From Nitrincola sp. (lineage in GTDB: Bacteria; Pseudomonadota; Gammaproteobacteria; Pseudomonadales; Balneatricaceae), in contig JAJOJN010000062.1 of the NCBI GenBank assembly GCA_021208565.1, positions 1 to 64,000 of the forward strand: DNA of 64,000 nt, read 5' to 3'. Positions 9,486-18,264 of the stretch are shown here, piece by piece. The translations under genes were made by a program, and so were the position numbers. Numbering within the stretch: the stretch's first letter is position 1; each line of letters begins with the position of its first letter. A model generated the notes under the pieces. That model made no database searches and had not been told where the DNA came from. It saw only the letters and a list, made by a program, of their open reading frames with translations.

Positions 9486-10803
9486 TTAAATGGGTTCAGC
9501 CCAAAGATCATACTCATCAGCATCAATCACTCGAGCGCGAACAATACTGCCCGGTATGAGGTGAGTGGCATTATCCAGAAACACCTGACCATCGATTTCA
9601 GGGGCGTCGGCTTTGCTTCGCCCAACTGCACCTTCTTCGACTACTTCATCAATAATAACGTCAATCTCTGTGCCAATTTTCTGTTGCAGTTTAGCTGCGC
9701 TGATACGTGCCTGAACTGCCATAAAGCGATCCCAGCGACCTTGCTTAATCTCGTCGGGAACAGGTTCGGCAATGTCGTTTGCTGTCGCGCCATCAACGGG
9801 CGAGTACTGGAAGCAGCCGACACGATCTAATTGCGCTTCTTCTAAAAATTCTAAAAGCTCTTGGAAATCCTCTTCAGTTTCTCCTGGAAAGCCCACAATA
9901 AAGGTACTGCGAATGACGAGTTCAGGACAGATGGCACGCCAAGCACGAATGCGCTCTAACGTGTTTTCGGCGTGAGCAGGGCGCTTCATCATTTTTAACA
10001 CGCGTGGGCTCGCGTGCTGGAAAGGAATATCCAAATAAGGCAGTATTTTGCCTTCGGCCATCAGTGGAATGACTTTGTCAACCGATGGGTAAGGGTAGAC
10101 ATAGTGCAGTCTGACCCAGACACCTAGGTCACCCAGTGCCTGACAAAGTTCCAGTAAGCGGGTTTTAACCGGACGGCCGTTCCAGATGCCTAAGGGGTAT
10201 TTCAAATCGACGCCATAGGCACTGGTGTCTTGTGAGACGATCAGAAGTTCTTTAACGCCTGCTTTGACCAAGCCTTCCGCTTCTTTCATCACATCCTCTG
10301 CTTTACGGGAGACTAAATCTCCACGTAACGATGGGATGATGCAGAAGGTGCAGCGATGATTACAGCCTTCACTGATTTTTACATAGGCATAATGACGTGG
10401 CGTTAATTTGATGCCTTGTGGGGGCACTAAACTGGTAAAAGGATCATGCTCTGCTTGATGTGGTGCATGTTCATGCACGGCGCTGACGACAGATTCATAA
10501 GCTTGTGGGCCAGTAACCGTTAATACCTGCGGGTGAAGGTTGCGAATCTCATCTTCATTCACCCCAAGACAACCCGTCACGATAACGCGACCATTTTCCT
10601 TAATCGCTTCACCGATGGCATCGAGTGATTCTGCTTTTGCACTATCGATAAAAGCCACAAGTGTTTACAACGACCACATCGGCATTCTCGTAAGAGGGCG
10701 AGATCTCATAACCTTCTGTACGAAGCTGGGTCAGAATGCGCTCAGAGTCAACTAGTGCTTTCGGGCATCCTAGGCTAACAAAGCCTACTTTTGGTGCGTT
10801 CAT
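9486..10803 (-). CDS. rimO: Ribosomal protein S12 methylthiotransferase, frameshifted
   Basis: A radical SAM enzyme of about 439 residues that methylthiolates the conserved aspartate of ribosomal protein S12. The domain order is an N-terminal UPF0004 domain with cluster cysteines ([23 protein letters not shown]), the radical SAM core with [15 protein letters not shown], and a C-terminal TRAM domain ending [11 protein letters not shown]. One shift near 10657 separates the first 50 residues. Reducing TTTT to TTT changes CGFYR-stop into [14 protein letters not shown]. The start is the ATG at 10801-10803 ([13 protein letters not shown]). It is divergent from the KfrA-like gene across a 163-base region with palindromes. 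Confidence 0.93.
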
Positions 10804-10879
10804 ATACGTGCAAAAACCTTCAAAAAAAATCAAAAGACAATTTTATCGAAAAGCGCGAAAAGAGGCGAGGAGAAGTGAC

Positions 10880-10945
10880 TTGCACTTCACAATATCAGTG
10901 ATATTATTCACAATGATACATATCATTGGTATGTATTGTGTATCA
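10880..10945 (+). promoter_or_regulatory. Promoter and palindromic operator region of the KfrA-like gene
   Basis: A candidate sigma-70 promoter reads TTGCAC (10880-10885), a 16-base spacer and TATTAT (10902-10907). A palindrome with arms AATATC and GATATT around AGT (10891-10905) overlaps the -10. Downstream, TGATACA (10914-10920) and TGTATCA (10939-10945) form a second inverted repeat, with further partial repeats of the same bases between them. Such clustered palindromes just ahead of a kfrA-type gene fit autoregulation, since KfrA proteins repress their own promoters. Binding is inferred. Confidence 0.5.
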
Positions 10946-10966
10946 TTTGATATTGAGAAGAGTGCA

Positions 10967-11693
10967 ATGGCTAGAGTGAGCAATACGCATCAGGCGGTTT
11001 TCAAGGCGGCGGATGCGCTGTTAGAGAAAGGCGTGCGTCCAACGCAGCAAAATGTGAGAGAAGTGATCGGTAGTGGCAGCATAACCACCATCAATAAAGC
11101 ATTGGGTGACTGGTGGGCTTCGCTGAGTGAGCGCCTAAACGCCGTCAAGACCACCCTGAAATTCCTGAGCCTGTACTTCGCTTAGCCAATCAACCTGGAT
11201 AGGCACTTGCCTATGCGGAAAAGCGTTTTTATGAGCAAAGTGCTGTGCTTAATCAAAAGATTCACGATCTAGAGCTAGCGCTATCAAAGGCAGAACAGGC
11301 GGGTGGCAGTCTTTAACGGAACTACAAAAAGATTATCAGGCTGTTTTACAGCGCTATACGGCTGCACTGGATGAATTACGCGATCATCGCCAGTCTATTA
11401 ATTTGCTTGAAGAAAAACTATTTAGGTGCAATGCTAATTTAGAGAAATCTGAACGAGAGCTTCAGCAAGCCTTGCTTTCCGGTGGGGTAAATACTCAACA
11501 AAGTGATGAAGTCATTGAGTATCGTGTTAAAATCCGCATTCAAGAAGAAGAAATTGAACGATTAAAGAAACAAAATGTAGACTTGCAGTCGGATAACGCA
11601 AGCCTGCGAAGAGCTTTATCTGTTGCTGAAAAAGAATCATTGGAAAGTCGCCATCAGCTAGAGCTTGCTAAAGCACGAGGCGCTATCAAATAA
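10967..11693 (+). CDS. KfrA-like DNA-binding protein with long coiled coil, frameshifted
   Basis: A protein of about 240 residues with an N-terminal DNA-binding domain of the plasmid KfrA type. The visible motif runs TRPTQQNVREVI-like, GSGSITTINKALGDWW and then HPEIPEPVLRLANQ. A long heptad-rich alpha helix full of Glu, Gln, Leu and Lys follows (Q-S-L-T-E-L-Q-K-D-Y onward, and LEEKL to ELAKARGAIK). KfrA proteins bind their own operator and form filaments through the coiled coil. The frame is broken near 11130, near 11195-11215 (where three lost bases in CC/GG runs would explain an in-frame TAG) and near 11315. The gene is chromosomal here, flanked by housekeeping genes and 2.7 kb from dif. 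Its role is not known. Confidence 0.65.
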
Positions 11694-11734
11694 TAAACCT
11701 ATTAAAACGACATTGAGACTGGTTAACTGAAAGA

Positions 11735-12178
11735 ATGGAACAATTCATACCCGAAGGTAGTTCAGTTCAAGCTATTCGTGAGCTTATAAGGCTGGCAAGC
11801 CCTGGAGAAGTCTTCTGTTGTCGAGATCCTGAGTTATTCGAGACCACTAAAGTGGCATTGATTGCTGAGAAGGCAATCAATATAACGGTACAGCTATTAG
11901 ATGAAGGTGATTATGTCATTAGGCAGGTCTCCTCAAAACGACGCAGTGATCAACAAAAAAGTGAACACTTAAATGATCGCCAACTTGCCGTTGTCAGAGC
12001 GCTTGAAAAAGTGTTGCAACACTGTCGCAAGGAAGGCGTACAACTGATAGGATTTAGTGACGAACTGGTTGCACAGCCAGCTCACCTTGATCCGGCGGAA
12101 GGAATATCGCCTTTTGCGTTAGATCTGGATACGAGTGACGTATACAGAGGCGCAGATAGCTTGAAAAAAGGCGTTTAG
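11735..12178 (+). CDS. Conserved-looking hypothetical protein, co-oriented with response regulator
   Basis: I do not recognise this 147-residue protein. It starts MEQFIPEGSSVQAIRELIRL, lacks a signal peptide or membrane segment, and has a basic/charged middle (SSKRRSDQQKSEHLNDRQ) followed by an amphipathic helix (LAVVRALEKVLQHCRKEG). The C-terminus is acidic. Its stop TAG (12176-12178) overlaps or abuts the response regulator start (GTG 12178 or ATG 12181), so the two are probably translated together. A regulatory partner role is possible but is only a guess from coupling. Codon use looks native. Confidence 0.6.
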   Translation: MEQFIPEGSSVQAIRELIRLASPGEVFCCRDPELFETTKVALIAEKAINITVQLLDEGDYVIRQVSSKRRSDQQKSEHLNDRQLAVVRALEKVLQHCRKEGVQLIGFSDELVAQPAHLDPAEGISPFALDLDTSDVYRGADSLKKGV

Positions 12179-12180
12179 TG

Positions 12181-12837
12181 ATGACAATCCGTATCTTATT
12201 GGTTGATGATCATTCCATCATCCGAGCTGGTTATAGGCAAATACTACAAAAACATCGAGATATCTCTGTTATTGCAGAAGCGGAGACAGGGCAGTGCGCG
12301 ATTGATTGTTGTCGACAGCATCGTCCAGACGTTGTTGTGTTGGATTTATCGATACCTTTTAACAACTCTTCTGATGAGGTGTCATCTGCTTGCGGGCTTG
12401 AAACGATTCGTAAAATTGCGGCACTAAAGTTGCACACTAAGTTACTTGTGTTGACGGCGATGTGTAACGAACCCTTTCCGTCACAAGCGGTTACAGCGGG
12501 TGCTTCAGGTTATTTAACGAAACACTGTGCGCCAGATGAGCTGGTCACCGCTGTAAAATCAGTTGCCAAAGGCGGGACATACTTTTCCGCCGCAATTCTC
12601 AATGAGATGAATCCTAACTCGCAGGGTTCTTCACCCCTTGCCTGTCTTAGTAAGCGCGAACTTGAAATTTTCAGCATGTTATCAGAAAGCTTTCCAATCA
12701 ATCAGATAGCTGAATCTCTTTGTCTTAGCCCTAAGACAGTTCATGCCCATCGAGCCAATATCTTACGCAAGCTAAAGCTTAAAAATAATGCCGAGCTTGT
12801 TAAGCTGGCTGTGCGTTACGGTGTCGCATCAAATTAA
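12181..12837 (+). CDS. NarL/FixJ-family response regulator (receiver plus LuxR HTH)
   Basis: A two-domain transcription regulator of about 218 residues. The receiver domain (1-125) has the acidic pair in LLVDDHS, the phospho-acceptor Asp in VVVLDLSIP, Thr in LLVLTAM and the conserved Lys in GYLTKHC. The C-terminal LuxR-type HTH (about 150-215) includes LSKRELEIF, QIAESLCLSPKTVHAHRANILRKL. The PFPSQAV-TAGASGYLTK segment resembles GacA/UvrY receivers, but an eight-residue insertion after the acceptor (NNSSDEVS) and the different HTH argue against calling it GacA. No sensor kinase gene is nearby. GTG 12178 is an alternative start. Confidence 0.88.
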   Translation: MTIRILLVDDHSIIRAGYRQILQKHRDISVIAEAETGQCAIDCCRQHRPDVVVLDLSIPFNNSSDEVSSACGLETIRKIAALKLHTKLLVLTAMCNEPFPSQAVTAGASGYLTKHCAPDELVTAVKSVAKGGTYFSAAILNEMNPNSQGSSPLACLSKRELEIFSMLSESFPINQIAESLCLSPKTVHAHRANILRKLKLKNNAELVKLAVRYGVASN

Positions 12838-12868
12838 AAAATAGTCAATTTAATCATCAGGATAGCCG

Positions 12869-13528
12869 ATGAATTCTTACAAGCTCATTATATTCGATCT
12901 AGATGGCACTTTACTGGATACCGTTGAAGAGATCACGGCATCTATGAACGATATGTTGACTGAGTTTGATTTACCTAATGTTTCCTTGGAGCAGGCGAGA
13001 AATTGGGTCGGAAAGGGTGCTCCGCACTTTTTAGAGCAGTACCTTGAGCATCACCCGTTGCCCCTTAACAAAACTCAAGAGCAGTTGTTGGCAAGGTTTT
13101 ATTATTACTATGAAAAACGCTCGGGAACGGGAAGTGCGCTTTATCCCGGCGTTAAGGATTCGCTTGAAAAGTTATCAGTCTCTGATATCAAGCTTACAGT
13201 AGTAACCAACAAGTTTAAGCTGGGCGCAGATAAAGTATTAAGTTCACATCAACTGAGTCATTATTTCGAAGATGTTATTGGTGGTGATACGTTTGAACAT
13301 AAAAAACCTAATCCAGTAGCTGTTCATCACCTGATTCAAAAGCACTCTGTATTACCAGAGCAGGTACTATTTGTAGGTGACTCAATGACAGACGTTAGCA
13401 CAGCAAAAAATGCTGGTGTAAAAGTTTGGGCAGTGCCTTACGGTTACAATCATGGTCAGCCGATTGCGACAGCGGCACCAGATCGTGTGATGCGTGAGTT
13501 TTCTGAAGTATTAGATGTGCTTCTCTAG
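12869..13528 (+). CDS. gph: HAD-family phosphoglycolate phosphatase
   Basis: A cytoplasmic haloacid-dehalogenase-fold phosphatase of 219 residues that removes phosphate from 2-phosphoglycolate, a product of oxidative DNA damage repair. It has motif I with the nucleophile Asp (FDLDGTLLDT), a helical cap (about 20-85), motif II Thr (VVTNKFK), motif III Lys (EHKKPNP) and motif IV acidic pair (FVGDSMTDV). The length fits Gph (220-250). It follows the response regulator by 31 bases on the same strand and is followed by a strong terminator. Other small-phosphate substrates cannot be excluded. Confidence 0.8.
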   Translation: MNSYKLIIFDLDGTLLDTVEEITASMNDMLTEFDLPNVSLEQARNWVGKGAPHFLEQYLEHHPLPLNKTQEQLLARFYYYYEKRSGTGSALYPGVKDSLEKLSVSDIKLTVVTNKFKLGADKVLSSHQLSHYFEDVIGGDTFEHKKPNPVAVHHLIQKHSVLPEQVLFVGDSMTDVSTAKNAGVKVWAVPYGYNHGQPIATAAPDRVMREFSEVLDVLL

Positions 13529-13561
13529 TATCGGATAGAGTCAGCTGTAAAACCCTCAATG

Positions 13562-13598
13562 AAACCCTTGTAGATGAAGTGTCATCACAAGGGTTTTT
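13562..13598 (+). terminator. Rho-independent terminator after gph
   Basis: AAACCCTTGT pairs with ACAAGGGTTT, and the loop continues the stem with GATGA pairing TCATC around AGTG. Seven T follow on the plus strand. It closes the gph transcript. Confidence 0.88.
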
Positions 13599-13678
13599 TT
13601 GACCTGTAAACATGGGTGTCTGGTTAAGTTGGTGATCGTTAGGCTGCTTCTGAAGGGCTTAATTTACGTCTATATATA

Positions 13679-13706
13679 ACTTCGTATAATGTATATTATG
13701 TTAAAT
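13679..13706. other. dif site (XerC/XerD recombination site, chromosome terminus)
   Basis: The 28 bases split into an XerC-type arm ACTTCGTATAA, a six-base centre TGTATA and an XerD-type arm TTATGTTAAAT. The XerD arm and centre are identical to those of the E. coli and Pseudomonas dif sites (which read ...CGCATAA TGTATA TTATGTTAAAT). The XerC arm differs mainly by T for C (CGTATAA for CGCATAA). dif is where XerCD resolves chromosome dimers under FtsK control, so it marks the replication terminus. It lies in a gene-free 242-base gap between two terminators, with no integrated element beside it. Confidence 0.93.
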
Positions 13707-13722
13707 TAAATAATAAATTAGA

Positions 13723-13748
13723 AAGGCGCAGGCTCTTCTCTGCGCCTT
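13723..13748 (-). terminator. Terminator of the old yellow enzyme gene
   Basis: AAGGCGCAG pairs with CTGCGCCTT around an eight-base loop. On the minus strand a T-rich stretch follows, so it ends transcription from the nemA-like gene and, with the gph terminator, isolates dif from read-through. Confidence 0.75.
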
Positions 13749-13770
13749 AGCATACCACCCTGCTGATTAT

Positions 13771-14831
13771 TTACTTTCTAAAAATGGATAATCGGTATAT
13801 CCCTGTTGACCTGCTGAGTAGAAATGTAGATGGATCTGGTTTAATTCAACTCTGCGTTTTTAGCAAAGCGTTCAACTAAATCCGGATTGGCAATATAGAG
13901 AACGCCATAGGCGACAGCATCAGCTTTTCCAGCGTTCGACCAGTTTCTCGGCACTTTGCTTGGTCATCGCTTCATTGGCAATAAACACACCTCCAAACTC
14001 AGACTTCAACATGGCACCAATACTGTCCTCACCTTCGGCTTCGCGTGCACAAATAAAGGCGATCTTGCGCTTACCCAACTCTCTTACAGCATGACAAAAA
14101 GTTTCGGTTAAGTTGCTATCGGACATATCATGCGCATTGGCTCTGGGTGATAGATGCACGCCGACCCGATCAGCACCCCAGATATCGATGATGGCATCGG
14201 TTACTTCTAGCAATAATCGCGCTCTGTTTTCTCGATTGCCACCGTATTGATCGTTTCGCTTATTAGTTCCGTCGAGCAGGAATTGTTCCAGTAGATATCC
14301 ATTCGCAGCGTGAATTTCAACGGCATCAAAACCCGCTGTTTTGGCGTTGATTGCGGCTTGGCGATACTCTTCGATAATAAGAGCTATTTCATGAGTTTCT
14401 AGCGCCCTGGGGGTTACGTAGTTCTTTTCAGGGCGAACAAGGCTGACATGTCCTGCCGGTGCGATGGCACTGGGTGCAACTGGCAGTTCCCCATTGAGAT
14501 AGATGGGATCAGATACGCGCCCTACGTGCCACAACTGCAGGGCAATAATACCACCTTCAGCATGTACGGCATCGGTTATCTTTTTCCATCCCGCTATCTG
14601 CTCTTTAGACCAAAATGCCCGGTGTGTTTGGATAGCCCCACTCCCATAGGAACTGATTGAAGTGGCCTCGGTAAGAATCATCCCAGCACTGGCTCTTTGG
14701 CGGTAATACTCCACTGTCATATCGCTAGGAATGCGCCCTTCATCGGCACGACAGCGTGTCAAAGGCGCCATTATGATACGGTTTTTGAGCGTCAAAGCGC
14801 CCATCTGTAGCGGTTGAAAAAGATTGCTCAT
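13771..14831 (-). CDS. nemA: Old yellow enzyme family oxidoreductase (NemA-like), frameshifted
   Basis: An FMN-dependent NADPH oxidoreductase that reduces activated alkenes, maleimides and nitro compounds. It has the TIM-barrel OYE pattern: FQPLQMGALTLKNRIIMAPLTR, QLWHVGRVS, FDAVEIHAANGYLLEQFL and the SPR segment. The called frame ends early at VERWKS. Two shifts, near 13935 and near 13848, restore AGKADAVAYGVLYIANPDLVERFAKNAELN, then QIHLHFYSAGQQGY, ending PFLESK with stop at 13771-13773, for about 353 residues in total. The start at 14831 (MSNLF) has a GAGGAA ribosome site; an upstream ATG at 14864 is less likely. The gene symbol is by family resemblance. Confidence 0.82.
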
Positions 14832-15035
14832 GTCCGGTCGTTCCTCATTTGGAAGGCTTTGCAAAGTCTGATCTATATGCTGCTCAGGCAGGCTCTTTTC
14901 AATAGCTGAGTTAGATCGTTTCGCGATATCAATACGCAGATATTGTTGCGCGCGATAGTCAGTTAATCATTAGATCTGTATAATCGCGGCTTTTCGTTTC
15001 GCGAAGTGTTTCGCCCTACTCTTAAAGGTTCTACT

Positions 15036-16622
15036 TTGATCGCTACCGCAAATCTCACCATGCAATTTGGTGCAGCTCCCCTGTTTGAAAATGTCTCTGT
15101 TAAATTTGGTCACGGTAATCGCTACGGCTTGATTGGTGCCAATGGTTGCGGCAAATCGACACTAATGAAAATCTTGGGTGGTGACCTTGAGCCTAGCAGT
15201 GGCCAAGTGATGTTGGATGCCCACACCCGCTTGGGTAAGTTGCGTCAGGATCAGTTTGCTTATGAAGACTGTACGGTTATTGATACAGTCATTATGGGGC
15301 ATGAGGCGCTATGGAAGGTTAAAGCGGAGCGAGATCGCATCTATGGTCTTGCCGAAATGTCTGAAGAAGACGGTATGGCGGTCGCTGAGCTGGAAGTTGA
15401 ATTTGCTGAGATGGATGGTTACACCGCAGAATCCCGCGCAGGTGAATTACTGTTAGGTTTGGATATTCCGATTGAGCAACATTTTGGTTTGATGAGCGCC
15501 CTCGCCCCAGGTTGGAAACTGCGCGTATTGCTTGCTCAGGCACTCTTCTCAGATCCTGATGTATTACTGCTAGATGAACCGACTAACCACTTGGATATTA
15601 ATACGATTCGCTGGTTAGAAAGCATTTTAGTCGCGCGTAATAGTACTATGGTGATCATCTCCCACGATCGTCACTTTTTGAATCAGGTCTGCACCCACAT
15701 GGCCGACTTAGATTATGGTGAGGTTCGTCTCTCCGGAAATTACGATCAATACATGACCGCAGCCACTCAGGCACGTGAGCGGCTTTTAACGGATAATGCC
15801 AAGAAGAAAGAAAAAATCGCTGAACTGCAAAGTTTTGTGAGTCGCTTTTCGGCGAATGCCTCTAAAGCCAAACAAGCGACATCGCGAGCGCGCCAAATCG
15901 ATAAAATTCAGCTTGAAGAAGTTAAGCCTTCCAGCCGAGTGAGTCCGTTTATACGCTTTGAGCAACAAAAGAAACTGCATCGCCAAGCGGTTACCTTGAT
16001 CGAAGCCACTAAAGGTTTTGACGATAAACCACTGTTTAATAAGCTCAGTGTTAAAATTGAAGCGGGTGAGCGAGTGGCGATCATCGGGCCCAATGGTATC
16101 GGTAAATCCACTTTACTCAACTGCATGGCGGGTAAACTCGCTTTAGATTCTGGTGAAGTGAAATGGACAGATTCTGCCGAGGTGGGCTACTTTGCTCAGG
16201 ATCATGCGGATGATTTCAGTAATCCTGCCACCTTGTTTGAGTGGATGTCGCAGTGGACGCAAGCTGGTGAACAGGCGATTCGTGGTGCTTTAGGGCGTAT
16301 GCTTTTTTCTGGTGATGATATCCATAAGTCTGTCAAAGTGATTTCAGGGGGTGAGCAAGGACGTATGCTGTTCGGTAAGCTTACGCTGATCAAGCCCAAT
16401 GTCATGTTGATGGATGAACCCACCAACCACTTAGATATGGAATCGATTGAGGCGCTCAACTTGGCGTTAGAGCACTATCCTGGCACCCAGATTTTCGTCA
16501 GTCATGACCGTGAGTTCGTCTCCTCTTTGGCGACGCGTATTCTGGAAATGACGCCCAATGGCATCGTCGATTTCAGTGGTAGTTACGATGATTACCTGCG
16601 TAGCCAAGGGATTCTCAATTAG
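15036..16622 (+). CDS. ybiT: ABC-F family ATPase YbiT
   Basis: A soluble ABC-F protein of 528 residues with two ATPase domains, thought to act on ribosomes. The first Walker A is GANGCGKST, with signature [14 protein letters not shown] (degenerate) and [11 protein letters not shown]. The second has [22 protein letters not shown] and [10 protein letters not shown]. Between them lies the charged P-site tRNA interaction linker ([23 protein letters not shown] split by the domain edge). The sequence closely follows E. coli YbiT over its whole length. The frame is open from 15006, but TTG 15036 has an AAAGG ribosome site and matches the YbiT N-terminus ([10 protein letters not shown]). A TATAAT -10 lies at 14979-14984. 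Confidence 0.92.
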   Translation: MIATANLTMQFGAAPLFENVSVKFGHGNRYGLIGANGCGKSTLMKILGGDLEPSSGQVMLDAHTRLGKLRQDQFAYEDCTVIDTVIMGHEALWKVKAERDRIYGLAEMSEEDGMAVAELEVEFAEMDGYTAESRAGELLLGLDIPIEQHFGLMSALAPGWKLRVLLAQALFSDPDVLLLDEPTNHLDINTIRWLESILVARNSTMVIISHDRHFLNQVCTHMADLDYGEVRLSGNYDQYMTAATQARERLLTDNAKKKEKIAELQSFVSRFSANASKAKQATSRARQIDKIQLEEVKPSSRVSPFIRFEQQKKLHRQAVTLIEATKGFDDKPLFNKLSVKIEAGERVAIIGPNGIGKSTLLNCMAGKLALDSGEVKWTDSAEVGYFAQDHADDFSNPATLFEWMSQWTQAGEQAIRGALGRMLFSGDDIHKSVKVISGGEQGRMLFGKLTLIKPNVMLMDEPTNHLDMESIEALNLALEHYPGTQIFVSHDREFVSSLATRILEMTPNGIVDFSGSYDDYLRSQGILN

Positions 16623-16632
16623 GACAAGCACC

Positions 16633-17466
16633 TCAACCCGATGACCGACTCAGGATGGCATCTAACCATCGAGTCGGTAACAGGCGTTTCAAGACACCAA
16701 ACAGATAAGTCGGTGTTGTTACGTAATAACGTGCTCTCGGTCTTGAGCTCTCCAGCGCTTTTTTCAGTGCTTGATAAACGGCTTCTGGTGGCAGCGTAAA
16801 GGCACCCGATTTAGGGTCTCCATCCTCTAAGCGAGCTAAAACGCCCTCGTAGGTTGATCGATGAGCACTCTGCTCGGTATTAATATTTGCTTTGAACTTA
16901 GCGAGTGCATTTTTTCTGAAATCACTTTCAATGGGACCCGGCTCGATTAGCGAGATCTCCACCCCGCTCCCTTTAAGTTCTAATCGATAGGTGTCGGTAA
17001 TGCCTTCTAATGCAAATTTTGAAGCGTTATAGGCGCCGCGATATTTTAGTGCCACAAATCCCAGTACTGATGAATTCATGACAATACGTCCATAACCTTG
17101 CCGACGCATCACAGGGATAATTCGATTGGTGAGTTCAATGGTGCCAAACAGATTAGTCTCGAATTGATCACGCAGAGCATTTCGGGTCAGGTCCTCAACG
17201 GCACCTGGTTGGCCGTATGCGCCATTATTGAAAAGCGCGTCTACTCTCCCCTGAGTGTACTCAAGAGTCTGCTGAACCGCTGTTTGGATTGATTCCGATG
17301 AATCCAGATCCAGTTGAAAGGCAGTAAACCCCTCTGCACGGAGTTTCTCAACATCCTCTAATAGACGAGCGGTAGCAATGACATGATGACCTTCCTCTTT
17401 CAAGCGCAGCGCACAATGCTTTCCGATGCCTGTTGAACAGCCGGTCACCAGTATGTTGAGTTTCAT
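16633..17466 (-). CDS. SDR-family oxidoreductase
   Basis: A classical short-chain dehydrogenase of 277 residues, probably NADP-dependent. It has the TGCSTGIG cofactor loop, NNGAYGQPG in place of the usual NNAG, the catalytic Ser in MNSSVLG and the YNASK Tyr-Lys pair, then EPGPIESDF. The longer C-terminus (PRARYYVTTPTYLFGVLKRLLP) has a hydrophobic stretch typical of retinol-dehydrogenase-like bacterial SDRs that may sit on membranes. Substrate unknown. The start at 17466 (MKLNILVTG) is preferred over 17502. It converges on ybiT with 10 bases between stops and is divergent from the LysE exporter. Confidence 0.82.
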   Translation of the reverse strand: MKLNILVTGCSTGIGKHCALRLKEEGHHVIATARLLEDVEKLRAEGFTAFQLDLDSSESIQTAVQQTLEYTQGRVDALFNNGAYGQPGAVEDLTRNALRDQFETNLFGTIELTNRIIPVMRRQGYGRIVMNSSVLGFVALKYRGAYNASKFALEGITDTYRLELKGSGVEISLIEPGPIESDFRKNALAKFKANINTEQSAHRSTYEGVLARLEDGDPKSGAFTLPPEAVYQALKKALESSRPRARYYVTTPTYLFGVLKRLLPTRWLDAILSRSSG

Positions 17467-17548
17467 TAATGCTCCATTTTTAAGGTAAACTTTAGCAATC
17501 AATATAAAACTATCCTAGATCCTTATCCTAGCTCAAGGTAATTTAATC

Positions 17549-18160
17549 ATGTCGTTGATGTTATGGCTGTCTTTATTGCTTATCTGCATCCTCGGGGCCA
17601 TGTCTCCTGGCCCTAGCTTAGCGGTTGTTTTACGTCAAACGGTTAGTAATGGGCGGGCGCATGGGATTTTGTCGGGCGTTGCACATGCCTCTGGTGTTGG
17701 GCTTTGGGCAATCGCTACAGTATGGGGTTTAGGACTGCTGGTAAGTCAGAATCCTATGGCTTATCAGTTACTCAGTTATATGGGCGCGGCATACTTGGTG
17801 TGGATGGGCTTTAATGCACTTCGTTTCGCGGCAACTCCGCATCTTCAAGCGGATGCTGGATCAAAGGAAAGTTACTGGAGCGCTCTACGTTCTGGTGCCT
17901 TAATTTCATTACTGAATCCTAAGCTAGCGGTGTTTTTTGCTGCACTTTTCTCTCAATTTGTCACGGCAGATCAATCATTACAAACGCAAATCATTATGGT
18001 GGCGACAGTAACGATCGTTGATGGACTGTGGTACGTTTTGGTGGCTCTGCTTTTTTCTCAAGCTCACCTGTTAACTTGGCTGCGTAGACATATGAAGCGA
18101 GTTGAACAGCTTACCGGTATTGTGCTGATTGGGTTGGCAATACGTGTTGTCCTTCCGTAA
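17549..18160 (+). CDS. LysE/RhtB-family amino acid exporter
   Basis: An inner-membrane protein of 203 residues with about six hydrophobic helices, which exports amino acids such as lysine, homoserine or threonine. The family signature is visible near the N-terminus (LGAMSPGPSLAVVLRQTVSNGRAHG) together with YLVWMGFNALR and LLNPKLAVFFAALFSQFV. Its neighbour downstream on the same strand is the lysine-degrading davA-davB pair (105 bases away). Lysine or a lysine product is therefore a plausible substrate, by context only. Confidence 0.88.
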   Translation: MSLMLWLSLLLICILGAMSPGPSLAVVLRQTVSNGRAHGILSGVAHASGVGLWAIATVWGLGLLVSQNPMAYQLLSYMGAAYLVWMGFNALRFAATPHLQADAGSKESYWSALRSGALISLLNPKLAVFFAALFSQFVTADQSLQTQIIMVATVTIVDGLWYVLVALLFSQAHLLTWLRRHMKRVEQLTGIVLIGLAIRVVLP

Positions 18161-18264
18161 TCCTTCTGCTCAATGAAGAACGGTGACCTATAAGGGGTTT
18201 CTTGACGCATATTGCATTTTTTGGTCTAAGCTTCAGGGGTATTCAAAACTAAGGAAACCTCTCT

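Noticed and set aside
10736-11185. Long plus-strand ORF starting inside rimO and reading into the KfrA-like gene
   Set aside because: Its first 77 codons are antisense to rimO; the KfrA-like protein starts at ATG 10967 after a promoter-like region.
10967-11693. KfrA-like gene as evidence that this is a plasmid or integrated plasmid
   Set aside because: No rep, par or transfer genes are near; flanks are rimO, gph and dif, and composition is uniform.
12181-12837. GacA/UvrY naming for the response regulator
   Set aside because: Receiver resembles GacA in one segment but has an insertion after the acceptor and a different HTH; uvrC is not adjacent.
13679-13706. Possible engineered loxP site
   Set aside because: Only the left 19 bases match; the right half is a perfect XerD arm and the position fits a natural dif.
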